A stretch of 64,000 bases of DNA from Cymbidium sinense. Taxonomy: Eukaryota > Streptophyta > Magnoliopsida > Asparagales > Orchidaceae. A program made the position numbers and the translations under genes. Under the pieces are notes generated by a model that was given only the letters and a program-made list of their open reading frames with translations, was not told the origin of the DNA and did no database searches. The stretch is from assembly GCA_021442155.1 (NCBI GenBank), contig CM038232.1, positions 57,691,436-57,755,435 on the forward strand. The letters run 5' to 3'. Position 1 is the stretch's first letter, and each line of letters starts with the position of its first letter. Positions 1 to 11,225 of this stretch are shown one piece after another.

Positions 1-728
1 GATATGCTTGTGGAGGATCATCTCAATGTTGATTACAATGTCCTCGCTCACCTAAGAAAGTTGCCAGCTAAGTTAAGCATATATTATGCCCTTATCTTAT
101 CCAAAGAGATAAGGGAGTCATTAATCAAGGCTTCTCTTGATCATATGCTACCGACCATTGTTGAGAGGTGGCACATTATCAAGAAGCCTAGAGTGTCACA
201 TTCATGAAGACCTTCTTGGGGACATGGACAAATTGTCCCTCACATCACAAAGGATATATTTAACTTCAAACTATGATGTTGGTTGATCAGGTGCATCAGT
301 GAATATTATGAGTCTAAAGACCCTTGCCTATTTGAAAATTGGCATCTCTACACTCTAAGCAGATTGGATGATGTTGAGAGGTTTCAATGAATAGGGTGAG
401 AGGGCTTTAGGCTCCATAGTTACCTTTGGAAATAGACTGGAAGAGGCCAAGTTCTATATAATTGATTCAAATACTTCATTCACTGCTTTGCTCAATAGGC
501 CTTGGATACACCAGAACAAGATGATTCCATCCTCCCTCCATCAATGCATCAAGTTCCAAAAAGATGGAATCGAATATTGTGTCAAAGAAGATGAAAAGCC
601 ATTTTCAGTTAGAAAGGTTGAGATATATGAAGATGCAACCTATTATCTTCCTCAAAACACATTTTCTTGTGAACTTGAGAAAAATTCAAATTCAAAAAAA
701 AAAGAAGAAAAAGAAAAAGAAAAATAAA
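1..728 (+). pseudogene. Gag C-end / retropepsin-like protease remnant, element 1
   Basis: The frame from 4 to 207 gives the stretch [20 protein letters not shown], which aligns with a better copy on the minus strand at about 45.9 kb. After several stops the homology resumes, and the frame from 488 gives LNRPWIHQNKMIPSSLHQC. That motif, the flap-distal end of the Tat-lineage protease domain, follows the active site in this family. In intact elements this aspartic protease cleaves the gag-pol polyprotein. The region where the catalytic Asp triad should be (about 220-330) is too damaged to show one. The reading ends in a lysine/glutamate run produced by a purine microsatellite. Confidence 0.8.
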
Positions 729-760
729 AATGAAAGAAGAAAGAAAATATAAGTGAATGA
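690..760 (+). repeat. Purine (GAAAAA-type) microsatellite in protease-RT linker
   Basis: Run of A and G only, apart from a few T, translating as lysine/glutamate repeats. The same site in element 2 (13018-13085) carries a similar GA-rich tract, and element 3 has a short pyrimidine version on the plus strand near 45245. The tract is therefore an old, length-variable feature of the family rather than a private expansion. Confidence 0.8.
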
Positions 761-1640
761 GAAAAGAACATCATGAAAGAAGTAGAGCCACATGTCAAAT
801 TCCACCCACAGTTCATTCCATCATATGGACATATGGGTAGGATGACTCAACATCCACCAAGCAGAGGCAGAGGTAGACATGAGGCGTTTAGGTGGGAAGA
901 CCCCTTGGTTGGCTAGCCCAATAAGGGTTATGTTCCGTTCATGAGTACGCTATTCACATAGACTTGGAATCCTGAGGATGAGTCATATGATTAGCATACC
1001 ACCAACCCCTCTTAGTGGGTTTCATTGAGGTGACACTTATAGTGATGAAGACTAGATCCAAGCAAAGAACAAAATGTAATGGTTTATGTAAAACCATTAG
1101 CAACTTGGGAACTTTAGCTCTAACCTCACTTTCTTCTTAAAAAGTTGAAGGTTTAGTAATTAAGAAGCCCCAGTCTTCCATTGATGCCAAGCCAAAGAGA
1201 TTCCTATTGGGATCATCATCCTCAAGTCCTGAAGCTGATGTAGAACTTGAGGATAATTCATATAAAGAATTAATGGAATTACCTTTTGATTGGTACTCAC
1301 TTTGTGTTCTTAATATTGCAAAGAAAGGTTTGATTCCTTATAAATGGTGATTCATACATGGTCAAGTACTTAAAGTACTTTCAAAGCTATGGAACAATAA
1401 AAGAGGGATGCACAATCAAGATCGACTAGGATTGATTGGGGTCCAATGATGATGACGACATGCTTAGTTGTCACCAATCATCTAGAGTCTGATAGGTTCT
1501 TCTCAAACCACACTAACTCTTATGAGAAAGTGTGTTTAGAAACTTTAGATGATCCAAATGATCTTTAAATCAAAGATGCACCTCCAGAATTCGAAGAAGA
1601 AATTCATTCAACAATTTACAAGCTTAAAGAAATCAACCTC
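729..1640 (+). pseudogene. Protease-RT linker region, element 1
   Basis: No recognisable domain, but the sequence is shared with the same interval of element 2 (13079-13985) and element 3 (44546-45470, minus). It was therefore part of the polyprotein or of the space between protease and RT. The 3' part encodes an acidic stretch (near 1580-1650, ending in an EEIHSTI-like segment) that leads into the RT start in all three copies. Several in-frame stops are present. I see no independent gene here. Confidence 0.6.
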
Positions 1641-2480
1641 GAGACGGAAGAAGATTCACGCTTGACATACATTAGTTCTTTGCCGAACAAAAAAGAAACC
1701 AATGACTTAGTTAGGCTATTGGTTGAGTTTAAGGACTTCTTTGCATGGAGTTATGAGAAGATGCCTGGATTATCTCCTGACGCAGTAGTCCATAAACTAG
1801 CAATAGACCCTAATGCTAACCCTATCAAGCAAGCTCCTAGACATGCATTAGAAATCAAACAACATGGTCATTTCAAGTCAAGAACCGATCGATGGTTTCA
1901 TCAGAATAAAAAATACCCTACGTTATCATGTCATGCCGCTTAAGAAAAAATGGCCAAATTCATATCGTCGATTTGGGACTTAAATAAGACATGTCCTAAG
2001 GATGAGTTTTCACTTCCTATACCAAAATTGATGGTGGAGATCACCTCATCTCATGCAATATTCTCTTTTATGGATGGGTCATTTGGCTACAACCAAATTA
2101 AGATGGCCCCGAGGATGAAAGAAACACTACTTTTTGAACCTCGATCAAAATCTATTATTATAAGGTCATGCCTTTCAGCCTTAAAAATGCTAGTGCTACA
2201 TACCAATGGGCCATGACTTAGATCTTCAACAAACTCATTCATCATAAAGTTGAATGCTATGTTGATGATTTAGTAGTCTAAAGCAAAAAAAGGGAGACCA
2301 CCTCTTTGACTTGAGAGTAGTTTTTGAATGGTTAAGATAATTTAACCTCAAAATGAATCCCCTGAAGTGTGCATTTGGAGTAGCTTCAGGGAAGTTCCTT
2401 GGTTTTGTTGTTCGACACTGGGGAAAAATAGATCTAGAAAAGATCAAAGCTACCTTAGAAATGACTCCCCCTAAATGTCT
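1641..2480 (+). pseudogene. Reverse transcriptase remnant, element 1
   Basis: Frame 1662-1943 opens with DFFAWSYEKMPGLSPD and NANPIKQAPRH, the usual N-terminal RT signature of Tat elements. Frame 1950-2216 continues with DLNKTCPKDEFSLPIPKL and FSFMDGSFGYNQIKMAP, the palm region holding the first catalytic Asp area. The YVDD catalytic box lies at 2258-2269 (CYVDDLVV) and is followed at once by a stop. In active elements RT copies the RNA genome into cDNA in cytoplasmic particles. Here the domain is split over three frames, and a gap near 1945 removes the segment leading to the palm motif. Dead copy. Confidence 0.92.
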
Positions 2481-3040
2481 AACCTAACTCAGATCGTTTC
2501 AAGGGCAGTTGACATATCTAAGGTGCTTTATCTCCAAACTATCAGAGAGATGCAATCCATTTTCAAAACTTGTCAAAAAGGATGCCAAGTTCAAGTGGGA
2601 TGATAAGTGCCAACATGCCTTTGGAGATATCAAGCAGTATTTGGTGAAGCTGCCAGTTCTAGCAACCCCTATCCTAGGTAGGCCACTTATCCTCTACTCT
2701 GCTACATTGGATGACTCCCTTGGCACTTTGTTAGCTCAAACCAATGATGAAGGGACAGAGAAGACTCTCTACTACCTCACCATCGTAATCCTATCAAGCA
2801 AAACTACCTATTAGAAACATTGCCTAGCTTTAATCTTTTCATCCCAAAAGCTACAACACTATGCTTTCTCATAAGGTGGACTTGATTTCAAGAATCAATC
2901 CACAATATCTCATGACACACCATCAATAGTTGGCACGTTGGTCCATGATTCTCTTATAGTTTGATATCATGTTGTATCCTTCGGTGAAAGGAAACACTAG
3001 ATATTTCTTAGAACACACCCACTTCGATTCTCCGCTAGTT
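2481..3040 (+). pseudogene. RT connection and RNase H remnant, element 1
   Basis: Frame 2509-2814 reads LRCFISKLSERCNPFSKLVKK, then FKWDDKCQHAFGDIKQYL, then LILYSATLDDSLGTLLAQ. This is the thumb/connection and the first RNase H of gypsy elements, where the normal start of the domain is L-Y-x-A/S-x-S. Beyond the stop at 2814 the homology (KHCLALIF) continues in damaged form to about 3040, ending in a segment that aligns with KGxALADFLA of other copies. RNase H removes the RNA strand during reverse transcription. The catalytic residues cannot all be read. Confidence 0.85.
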
Positions 3041-3740
3041 ATGATCTCCCGTTGAACAAATCATGAACTTAGGGAAGGTTGACAATCGTTGGGAGATGTA
3101 TTTTGATGGCTTCAAAAAAGAAGAACCATGATCTACTCTTCGGGAAAGGTAGGGGTAGAATAGTTCTCTTAACCACCGCGATGTGATGAGATTCTCATAC
3201 TATCTCTCCAATCCATGCACCAATAATGAAGCTGAGTATGAGGCTTTGATTGCCAGTCTGGAGTTAGCCATTATAGTGTGTGTCAAGAGCATCAAAATCT
3301 ATGGGGATTCTCAGTTGGTCATCAACCGGATTGTCGGGTCCTATAAGATTCAAAAACCTAAGCTTCATCATTACCATGAGTGCACCATGAACCTGTTGGC
3401 CCAAATTCCTGAGGTTACCATCTACAAGGTCCCTCGAGGGGAGAACACAGTAGCAGATTCTTTGGCCAAACTTGCCAAGGAATTGGCATGTTTGAAAGAT
3501 GAGTCCATTCCAATAAGGGTCCAAAATAAACAAGTCCTATCTCTTATTGATGCTAAACTTGTCGAGAGACTTTCTCTTGAAGGGGAGGTTGCCATTGCTG
3601 AAAAGGATAAGGTGCTGGATTGGAGGCAACCATTCATAGATTACTTTACTAGAGGCAAACTACCTCAAGAGAAGTCACAAGACCATCAGATGAAGCAGAG
3701 AGCTCTCTCCTATGCTCTTGTGGATGGCACCTTATACTGA
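3041..3740 (+). pseudogene. Second (archaeal-type) RNase H remnant, element 1
   Basis: The longest open frame of element 1 (3183-3740, 185 codons) contains CTNNEAEYEALIASLELA, IKIYGDSQLVINRIVG, and EVTIYKVPRGENTVADSLAK. These carry the E, D and D residues of an archaeal-like RNase H fold (E in NEAEYEA, D in YGDSQ, D in NTVADSLA). This extra RNase H downstream of the normal one is diagnostic of Tat-lineage plant elements. The N-terminal beta strand before 3183 is frameshifted. The stop at 3738-3740 separates it from the integrase frame. It is the least damaged domain of this copy. Confidence 0.9.
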
Positions 3741-4869
3741 TGGCCCTTCGATCAAATGTGGTTGCGTTGTTTAGACAAACATGAAGCCCATGGGATCATG
3801 ACCGAGGTACATTTAGGTCTATGCAAAGCACATCAATCTGGTTCAAATATGAAAACAAAGACCAAGAGACTAGGATACTACTGGCCTTCGATGATCACAG
3901 ATTGCATGGATGTATCTAGTAGATGCCATCAATGTTAGGTACATGATATGGTCTTACATCAACCACCCAACATTTTACTTCTTGCATTGGCCTCATGGCC
4001 ATTCGAGTGTTGGGGTACCTCCATTATGGGTCCTATCGATCCTCTTTCTTCCAAGGGTCATCTGTTCATTCTAGCTGCCATTGACTACTTTTCTAAGTGG
4101 GCAGAGGCAATCGTACTCATAGAGGTCACAACTCAACATGTGCTCCAATTTTTCAGGAATCATATTATATATAGGTTTGGGGTGCCTTGATGAATTATAT
4201 CCGATAATTGTACTACATTCAAGAGCACCAAGATCAATAGCCTCTCCAGAAGATGTGGCATTGATTGGAGATACTCCACCATCTACTACCCAGAGCTAAT
4301 GGCCTAGCATAAGCATTCAATAAAACTCGCATCCAGATACTAAAGAAGACATTGGACAACAATAAATGATAGTGGAATGAGAAATTAGTTGAAGCATTGT
4401 GGGTATACCGCACCACGTACAAAACTCTAACTCAATCTTCCCCGTTCTCCTTAGTGTATGGGTATGAAGCTATTCTACTATTAGAAGTTCAGCTCCCATC
4501 ACTAAGGATAGTATTGGGTAGTAAAATCACTATAGAGTAGAATGCTAAGTTACCGTTAGAAGAGCTTGAAGGTTTAGAGGAGAGACGCCTACGGGGGTGC
4601 TAGAACCTCGAGTTATACAAAGCCAAATGATTCAAGCTCACAACAAGCTGGTTCGCCCTAGAGCTTTTCAAGTAGGAGAACTTATTTTAGTTCTAAGGAG
4701 ACCAATTTTTGCCCATTGAAAGATGGGAGGCAAGTTTGAACCCACTTGGGAAGGCCCTTTTATTATAGAGAAGGCTTACTAAAGAGGATCTTATCAACTT
4801 ATTGATTGTAAAGGGGAACCTTCGATACTTCCAATTAATGGGCTCTATTTGAAGAAATATTATCCATAA
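3741..4869 (+). pseudogene. Integrase remnant, element 1
   Basis: The N-terminal HHCC zinc finger is readable at 3756-3938 (EVHLGLCKAHQSG ... RLGYYWPSM ... RCHQC). The core follows at 3948-4190 (PFECWGTSIMGPID, AAIDYFSKWAEA), but the first catalytic Asp position reads S in WGTSIMG. Two stops in tandem (TGATGA, 4188-4193) interrupt GVP..IISDN, and the catalytic Glu codon near 4305 is a stop (ANGLA*AFNK). The C-terminal part, KFEPTWEGPF and GSYQLID ... LYLKKYYP, ends the polyprotein. Integrase would insert the cDNA into the chromosome. This copy is inactive. Confidence 0.92.
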
Positions 4870-4981
4870 ATTTATGTTTGAAAATAATTATCATAAAAAA
4901 TTATATTCCAATTCATCAAAATATTCTCTTCTTTCGAAGCATTGTTTGCTTGTTTGTGAATTCGCTATGACGTGTTTATGA

Positions 4982-5245
4982 TAGGTGTAAGAGAACCCAA
5001 GAGACATCGTATCCTTCTTTCATAACACAAACATAAGTTGAACATGATTTCCCCAATGCTACTAGAATAGGTGTGAGAGAACCCAAGATGCATCCTATTT
5101 TGACTAGCATAACTAAGTTAGGTGTGAGAGAACCCAAGCAACATCCTTTCTTAGTGGAATCGTAACCTCCACCCATGGCACCATTTCATCAAATTCCTCT
5201 AATGTGTTCAGAGTAGGTGAGAGATAACTCGAGAGGCATCCTATT
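4982..5245 (+). repeat. Four short direct repeats (core GAGAGAACCCAAG)
   Basis: The core GTAAGAGAACCCAAGAGACAT recurs in diverged form near 4986, 5070, 5120 and 5215, each followed by CATCCTAT-like sequence. Element 2 has one copy (near 25074) and element 3 one copy (near 41815-41835, reversed). Element 1 has therefore expanded this unit. Confidence 0.7.
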
Positions 5246-6499
5246 TCCTTTAACACAAGCACAAAAATAAATACATATCTTTTATCTCAGGCTATTTTGA
5301 TGTGAGAGCAAGCCCCTTATGGCACTCACTCATTAGCCGCTCTAGGTCGGGCTGACATACTACCTTGTTAGTACATCACGCCAGTGGACACTTGTTCAAC
5401 GGATGTGAGTCACAACACTTTCTTCCTGACTTGACCATTGTAAACTGACGAGCGTCTTGTTAGTTTGGTAGACTTCACTGTTCAGCCAATAAACTACCTC
5501 ATGTTGACTTCATTTACAAAGATGTACATGCTTTCTTCTTGAACGCCATCATGCACCAACTAGGTTGAGTATTTGAGGCTTAGGATAAGTCCCTGCTCCT
5601 TTCCTCTTGACTACTTTTGAGTTGATATAAGTCCCCTAGGGGCATTCACTCAATAATTTCCCTAGGTCGGATAAGACCTGTCAAGTTGAAGATAGAATAT
5701 CTTGGCAATCAATTTCGCAGTAAGAGGATGTGAGTCCTCGATGCTTTTTTTCTAGGCTGATTATCATAAATTGATGGGCACCTTAGGTTGGTTGATGTTC
5801 GCTATGTTGACAACAACTCACCATGTGGATACACCACTCTTGGCATATGTGAGTCCCTACGCTTTCTCCTTGAGTTGGCCATCGAATAACTATGCAAATT
5901 ATCTTCTCTAGAGTTTTTGATAAAGCCCTTAGTGACCCATTCTCCTGCGGGCACTCTATTTGGATCACATTCTTAGCAACCCCCATTTAGACACTACCTG
6001 GGTTACTTTTGGATTGGACAATCCTCCTTTCAAAGTAGCCACCTCTGTGGTTGGAGAATTTGTTCAACGGATTCACAGATTCTCTCTTAGTTCAATAAGC
6101 TCCTTCTCAGTATGACCCCTCGCAAACCAACATGGTCCATGATAAATAAATAAACAAAATAAACAAATAAATTAATTCGCTCATGGATTAGAAATTCAAG
6201 CCCTCGGTGGCCCCTTTTCCAAGCAGGCATCCTATCTTTAGGACAGTGTTAGCAGAACTCCCTATAGGAATAGCCTGACTATCTGAGTTGAAATAAGTCC
6301 CCAAGTCAGCACTCACTCCATAGTCTCCCTTAAGTCAAGTTCAATCTGTTTCACCACAAATAGGTTACCCCGATAGTCATTTTGCTTTGAAAGATGTAAG
6401 TCTACTATACATTCTTTCTGGAATGACTGTTGCAAATCGACGGCAACCCTAGGTCAGGTTGACATGTTACCTCACTGATGTGTCACCCCAGTGGTCTTT

Positions 6500-7620
6500 T
6501 ATTCAAAAAAGATGTGAGTTCCCAAGCTTTCTTCCCGAATTAGCTACTATAAATTGAAAGGCACCCCTTTGGTTGGATAGTTCTCCCCTTAGCCAGGAAG
6601 CTACTCCCTTTGGATTGATAAATTTGAGGTAGATCAAGGCACCATGACCCCTACTCAGTGTAGTCCATCGCAAATCAATGAGATCCATCAAATATAATTA
6701 AAAAAGGAATTAATTTTAACTATCTTTGAGCTGATCTAAGTCCCAAAAGATTCACTCCATACCCTTAGGTTGGTTGATTCATTATATTACCAACAAATCA
6801 CCCAGCAATTGATCCCTACTTTGGAAGATGTAAGTGTACTACACTTTCTTTCTAGTATAGTTGCACACTGAAAGGCACCCCTTTGGTTAGATAGTCCTAT
6901 TATGTGGTTGGTAGACTACCCATTTGGATTGGTAAATCTGTGTTAGTCCAAGGCCATCATGGCCCCTACTCAGTGAAGCCCATCAAATCGATGAGATCCA
7001 TCAAATACAATTAAAAATAAAATTAATTTTATAATCTTTGAGCTGATCTAAGTCCCCCAATGACATTCACTCAATAATCAATCTTAGGTTGGGTTCAATT
7101 CATTGTGTTACCAACTGATCACCCCAACAACTGATCCCTACTTTAAAATATGTAAGTTTACTATGCTTTCTTCCTAGAATAGTTGGTACACACCAAAAGG
7201 AACCCCTTTGGTGGATAGTCCTACTATGATTGGTAGACTACCCTGGATTGATAAATCTATCAAGGCCAACACCCCTACTGCGTCCATCATAAATTGATGG
7301 GATCCATCAAATATAATTAAAATGAAATTAATTTTGACTATATTTGAGTGATCTAAGTCCCCAACAAAGATTCACTCAATAGTCTCTTGGTTTGATTCAT
7401 CAGTGTTACCAACCCATCACCTGATGATCCTTACTTTGAAGATGTAAGTCTACTACGCTAATAGCTGTTACACACCGAAAGGCCACCCCTTTGGTTGGAT
7501 AATCCTACTATGTGGTTGATAGAGTACCCCTTTAGATTGGTAAATCTGAGTTAGATCAAGGCCAACATGACCCCTACTCAATGAGATCCATCATAAATCG
7601 ATAGGGTTCATCTCAAAATT
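6500..7620 (+). repeat. Tandem array of about 300-bp units, about four copies
   Basis: Units starting near 6510, 6825, 7148 and 7440 share the same order of segments: GATGTAAGT, pyrimidine/TAG, TTGCACACYGAAAGG, CCCCTTTGGTTGGATAG, GGTAGACTACCC, CAAGGCCAACATGACCCC, an AT-rich AATTAAAAAT part, and GAGCTGATCTAAGTCCC. The spacing is 292-323 bp. Divergence between units is clear by eye, so the array is old. Confidence 0.75.
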
Positions 7621-7754
7621 CAAAAGTTAAAATCTAAAACAAATTTAATCTTCCTCCCTAGTGGAGTCAAATTAAACAAATAAATCAAATCAATCAGCTT
7701 CTCCTCTGGATACAAGTCATCATTTGAGCCAAACCTAGCCTAATTTCCACACCC

Positions 7755-8240
7755 AAGTTGACCCAAGTTGACCTAAAAAGTTAAAATATGTCAAATCTTG
7801 ATCTAAGCCAAATTGATTGCAACTAATGGGTCAAATTCATACTAAATCACTTGTTGAACTTGACCAAAGCCTCAATTGGCCAACTAGACCCAACCTAGAA
7901 CAATTGACCATGAACCTAACTTGACCTAAAAGGTCAAATCAACTTGAAGTCAAACAAACCAAAATTGATTGAAACCGAAGCTTGCAATACATTTTAATTG
8001 ATCAACCAAGCTTAAACCAACCCATGACCTAACCCAATTGGGTCAAATAACTTGACCCATTCGACCTAACTCAAATGAACCAAAATTAAATATATATCAA
8101 ATTGAACCAAACTAATGACACCCATAGGCTACAAAGGATCATTTGAACTTGACCTAACCCATGATTTGACAATTGACGTATCAACTTTGACCCAAGTTGA
8201 CCCATTTTAACCTAAATGGGTCAACTTGAGCCAAATCATA
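7755..8240. promoter_or_regulatory. TTGACC/GGTCAA cluster in LTR A
   Basis: Dense repetition of the hexamer TTGACC and its complement. The hexamer equals the W-box core TTGAC(C/T) bound by plant WRKY factors. Equivalent clusters lie in LTR B (about 21850-22740), C (29870-30800), D (37240-38060), E (48960-49810) and F (59430-60240). Whether they act as binding sites or are just a simple-sequence remnant cannot be told from sequence alone. Confidence 0.45.
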
Positions 8241-11078
8241 TCAAATCAACATCAAATTCATTAAAATTGGCACAACCATTTTTCAATCATTCCAAATATT
8301 CCCAAATCAAAATCAAAGCCAAATGACTATTTTACCCCTAGGTCAAAGGGTAACCTATGATCAAATTCACTTAGAATTTGATCATATTCTAACTCAAGAC
8401 CACTTAGCATCCTCCTAATGGACCATTTGGACACCAAGGGAGGTGATACACATGCCCCAATGGGTTTGGGGTAGCCAAACCCAACCCAAGGACAAAATTG
8501 ACCCACTACTCAAAATTCTCCACATTGATCACCTCCCACACTCATTTAACACATGTGCACCACCACACTTCCACTCCTTTGCCCAAATTGAAGCACATGG
8601 CACTCCTAACAAAATAACCCGCTCAATCAGAAATTTTATCAAAATGGCGCAAGCTCGTCTGATCCAAGTAGGGAAGATATACTTCATTTCCACTCAATTC
8701 ATCTTCCTTGCATTTGATTGAGCTCAGAGGATCAAAGGAAAGCTTCTCTAAGTTCCCCAAGCATTCCTATGCTCATTTCAATTTCCCCTTCTCGGATTTC
8801 TTCAAAGTAGAAATAAGGGAGGTGAGGAAGATTTTCACTTTGCTCAATTCTCAATCAAACTCCAATTTCTCTTGCAAGCACCATCGAGGGACTAAGTCAA
8901 GCTCACCCAAAGCAAATCCCAAGCATCCAGCCAGGGGAAGGTAAACCTAGACCAAAGTTATAAGCCATTAGAGGGGAGCTTGGTCAATTGGAAGATCCAC
9001 TTCATCTCAAAGCTTGAAACCTTCATCAGGGCTTCATCTCCACTAGACAAAGCTACTTCCACCATTAGAAGCGTCGGTGATAGCCTCCGATGAGGTATGA
9101 CTCAAAACTGAGATTAAGTTAAAAAATCTTTGGTCCTTTGTGAAGGGAATTGTAATCCCATTGAAATTACATCATTGCATCTTCTTCTTTATGCTTCTAG
9201 ATGGTGGGTTGAATCATTTTATCAGCTCATGTGAGCTCGAATCGCCATGGAGGATGGATGGTCTATCTCTGCAAGCGGGATGTCATGGACCGGCCCATCC
9301 CACATGTTTTGGATTGATGGGTTTAATCCTCTGATTTAACCCTTTATATCTGCGGGTTTAATCCTGATCGTTGATCTTTAATCGGATGGCCCAGGGGAAG
9401 AGCGTAACACCACCAGCTGATGCGGCGGCTGATTTGACATCTTAAATAACCAATCTTATCATGCCATATGGAAAGCACGCCGCAGTGCCCATGGTGACGT
9501 TTAGTTAATTAATTAGCTATTTAATTCCCTTTTAATCATAAAAAATTCATAAATTCATAATTAAATGTAGAAAAATCCAAAAAATGCAAACTCAAGTTCA
9601 TTTTAAAGATAATTCAGAGGGAAATCCAATAAAATTATTTATAATTAATTTTAAATAGTGGATTGTCCCTAATTAGAATTTAATTAAAAATTTAATAACC
9701 CTAATTACTCTGTAATTATTTCATTAATTAATTCCATATTTCTTAGGTATGTTTAGTGGATGACTTCTACCACCCTTAATTTTCTTAGAATTTATTAATG
9801 CTGTAATTAGAAAAATTAATTAATGAACCCCTAATCACACTCTTAATATAATTAAGAGTAATTAAGCTTGTGAATAGTTACTTAATCCTTTAATTAAGAT
9901 AATTAAATATTGTTTAAGTGAGGAGGAGGTTTATGGAATGGGTTTGGGATATTTTCCTATGTTATTCCCTAAAACCCCTTTCTTTCTTAATCCAAACCTA
10001 ATTAAGGATTAATTCGCTAATGATTTACTTAATTAACTTAATCAACCTTCCAAAATCAATCTAAATTTAATCAATCTCTTTCTAGGTAGATCCTTAGGTG
10101 TTCAAAAGCCTAAGGTAAGTTTAAGGAAATCAAATTTGACTCACATGTGTGGGAAGGTTATGAAAGTACTTAATGAAAACCCTTTAGCTTAATTAATCAA
10201 TAATTGTGAGACAATTGCATTAGACCCCTTTCTTTCTTAGGGGCATTGATGATTTAAATTCCATGTGGTTGCATATCATATGTTGACTCACAATTGTTTG
10301 AATAATTATGTTAAAGTGGTGTAGGTAAGGGGTAATTAATGGATTTAATTCACACCTTAACCTAAATCAAACATAAAATTAATCTAATTATCCTAAAAAT
10401 TAAACTAAATCAATTCACACATGAGAGAAACGGATTAGGACCAGCAAACTCTTCTCACTTTTTCCTAAGTCTAATTCAAATCTAAAAATAAATAAAAATC
10501 TCTTTAAAGAATGTTGATTCACTTTAAATAATCTTATTTCATAGGATTGTATTTAGGATCAGGATGAATGAAATCATATGCTTACATCACTGTATCTCTT
10601 TCCGAGATGTTAAATGTTGTTTGCCATATGAAATCATGCATTCATACCTTTTAAAAAATCAAATTAAAATGAAATGTTTCCTTAATGTCAAATTGCATGC
10701 TTTGACTAAAGTTAGAATATGAATGGCTATTGTCACTACTAAATCAAAACTATTTTCAAAACTTATAAATCAAAGATTATAAATGGAAGCATGCTACTTA
10801 TAAGCTTGCATGTGATTATAGCATAAAAATGTGTTATGTGATCTTTCCTTCTCTTTTCTTAACATGAATTTGAATAGGATTTGCAAAGTGTATAGTTCAT
10901 TTGAATAGAACATAACACTTGCTTAAATTCTTTCCTATCCACTTCTATGTTATGACTTAAGAAGGATCTTCACATTTACACATGTAAATTACATAATCAA
11001 ATTAAACATAAAAAATCTTTTGAATGACTCTTCTTCCATTGCTTTCTTTTTGTGAATGCATATGTATTTAAGAAAAGT

Positions 11079-11225
11079 GGTATATTAGTTTGGACATCCG
11101 GGGGTTGCGAGGGTTTAAGTAGCCCCAAGTAGGTCTTGTACCTTACACCCCTAGTGTAGAAAAAAATGGCATCGTATTCACTTATATCTTTCATACATGT
11201 AAATGTGCAATTGGTTAATGGATAA
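11079..11225 (+). other. Conserved LTR block with short ATG frame (LTR A)
   Basis: The block GAGGGTTTAAGTAGCCCC followed by AGGTCTTGTACCTTACACCC is recognisable in every LTR that covers this position. It is followed by an ATG in good plant context, opening a 19-residue frame that starts MASYSL (11166-11225). The same start recurs in LTR E (52641-52679, MASYSLMPF), B (minus, ATG at 18675-18677) and, with one change, F (63014, MALYSL). It could be a transcript leader with an upstream ORF. Function unknown. Confidence 0.4.

Larger units (their letters stand above)
1..4869 (+). mobile_element. Element 1: decayed Ty3/gypsy (Tat-lineage) gag-pol internal region
   Basis: Continuous homology, in the order protease, linker, reverse transcriptase, RNase H, second (archaeal-type) RNase H, integrase, interrupted by many stops and frame changes. 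The second RNase H next to the first is the hallmark of the Tat lineage of plant Ty3/gypsy elements, and no chromodomain is seen after integrase. The left end is cut by the window, so gag and the 5' LTR are not visible. The pol frame ends at a TAA at 4867-4869 after a KKYYP terminus that recurs in the other copies. It cannot make protein. It is followed directly by a repeat-rich 3' spacer and an LTR fragment in the same orientation. Confidence 0.93.
4870..7727 (+). repeat. 3' spacer between integrase and LTR, element 1, built of diverged repeats
   Basis: Non-coding, and homologous in the same position to 24963-28924 (element 2) and 39190-41945 (element 3, reversed). It is composed almost wholly of related modules. 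Each starts near GATGTAAGT or GATGTGAGT, is followed within about 15 bases by a pyrimidine run ending TTCCTAG or a variant, then a segment like TTGCACACCGAAAGG and CCTTTGGTTGGATAG. Module starts are visible near 5409, 5520, 5721, 6398, 6510, 6825, 7148 and 7440. Repeat-rich, fast-changing 3' untranslated regions are known in Ogre/Tat elements. The end joins LTR A abruptly, so the last part of the spacer is missing. Confidence 0.8.

Noticed and set aside
8443..8944. Two overlapping frames (92 and 78 codons) in LTR A
   Set aside because: Equivalent positions in LTRs C, E and F are not open. No protein similarity recognised.
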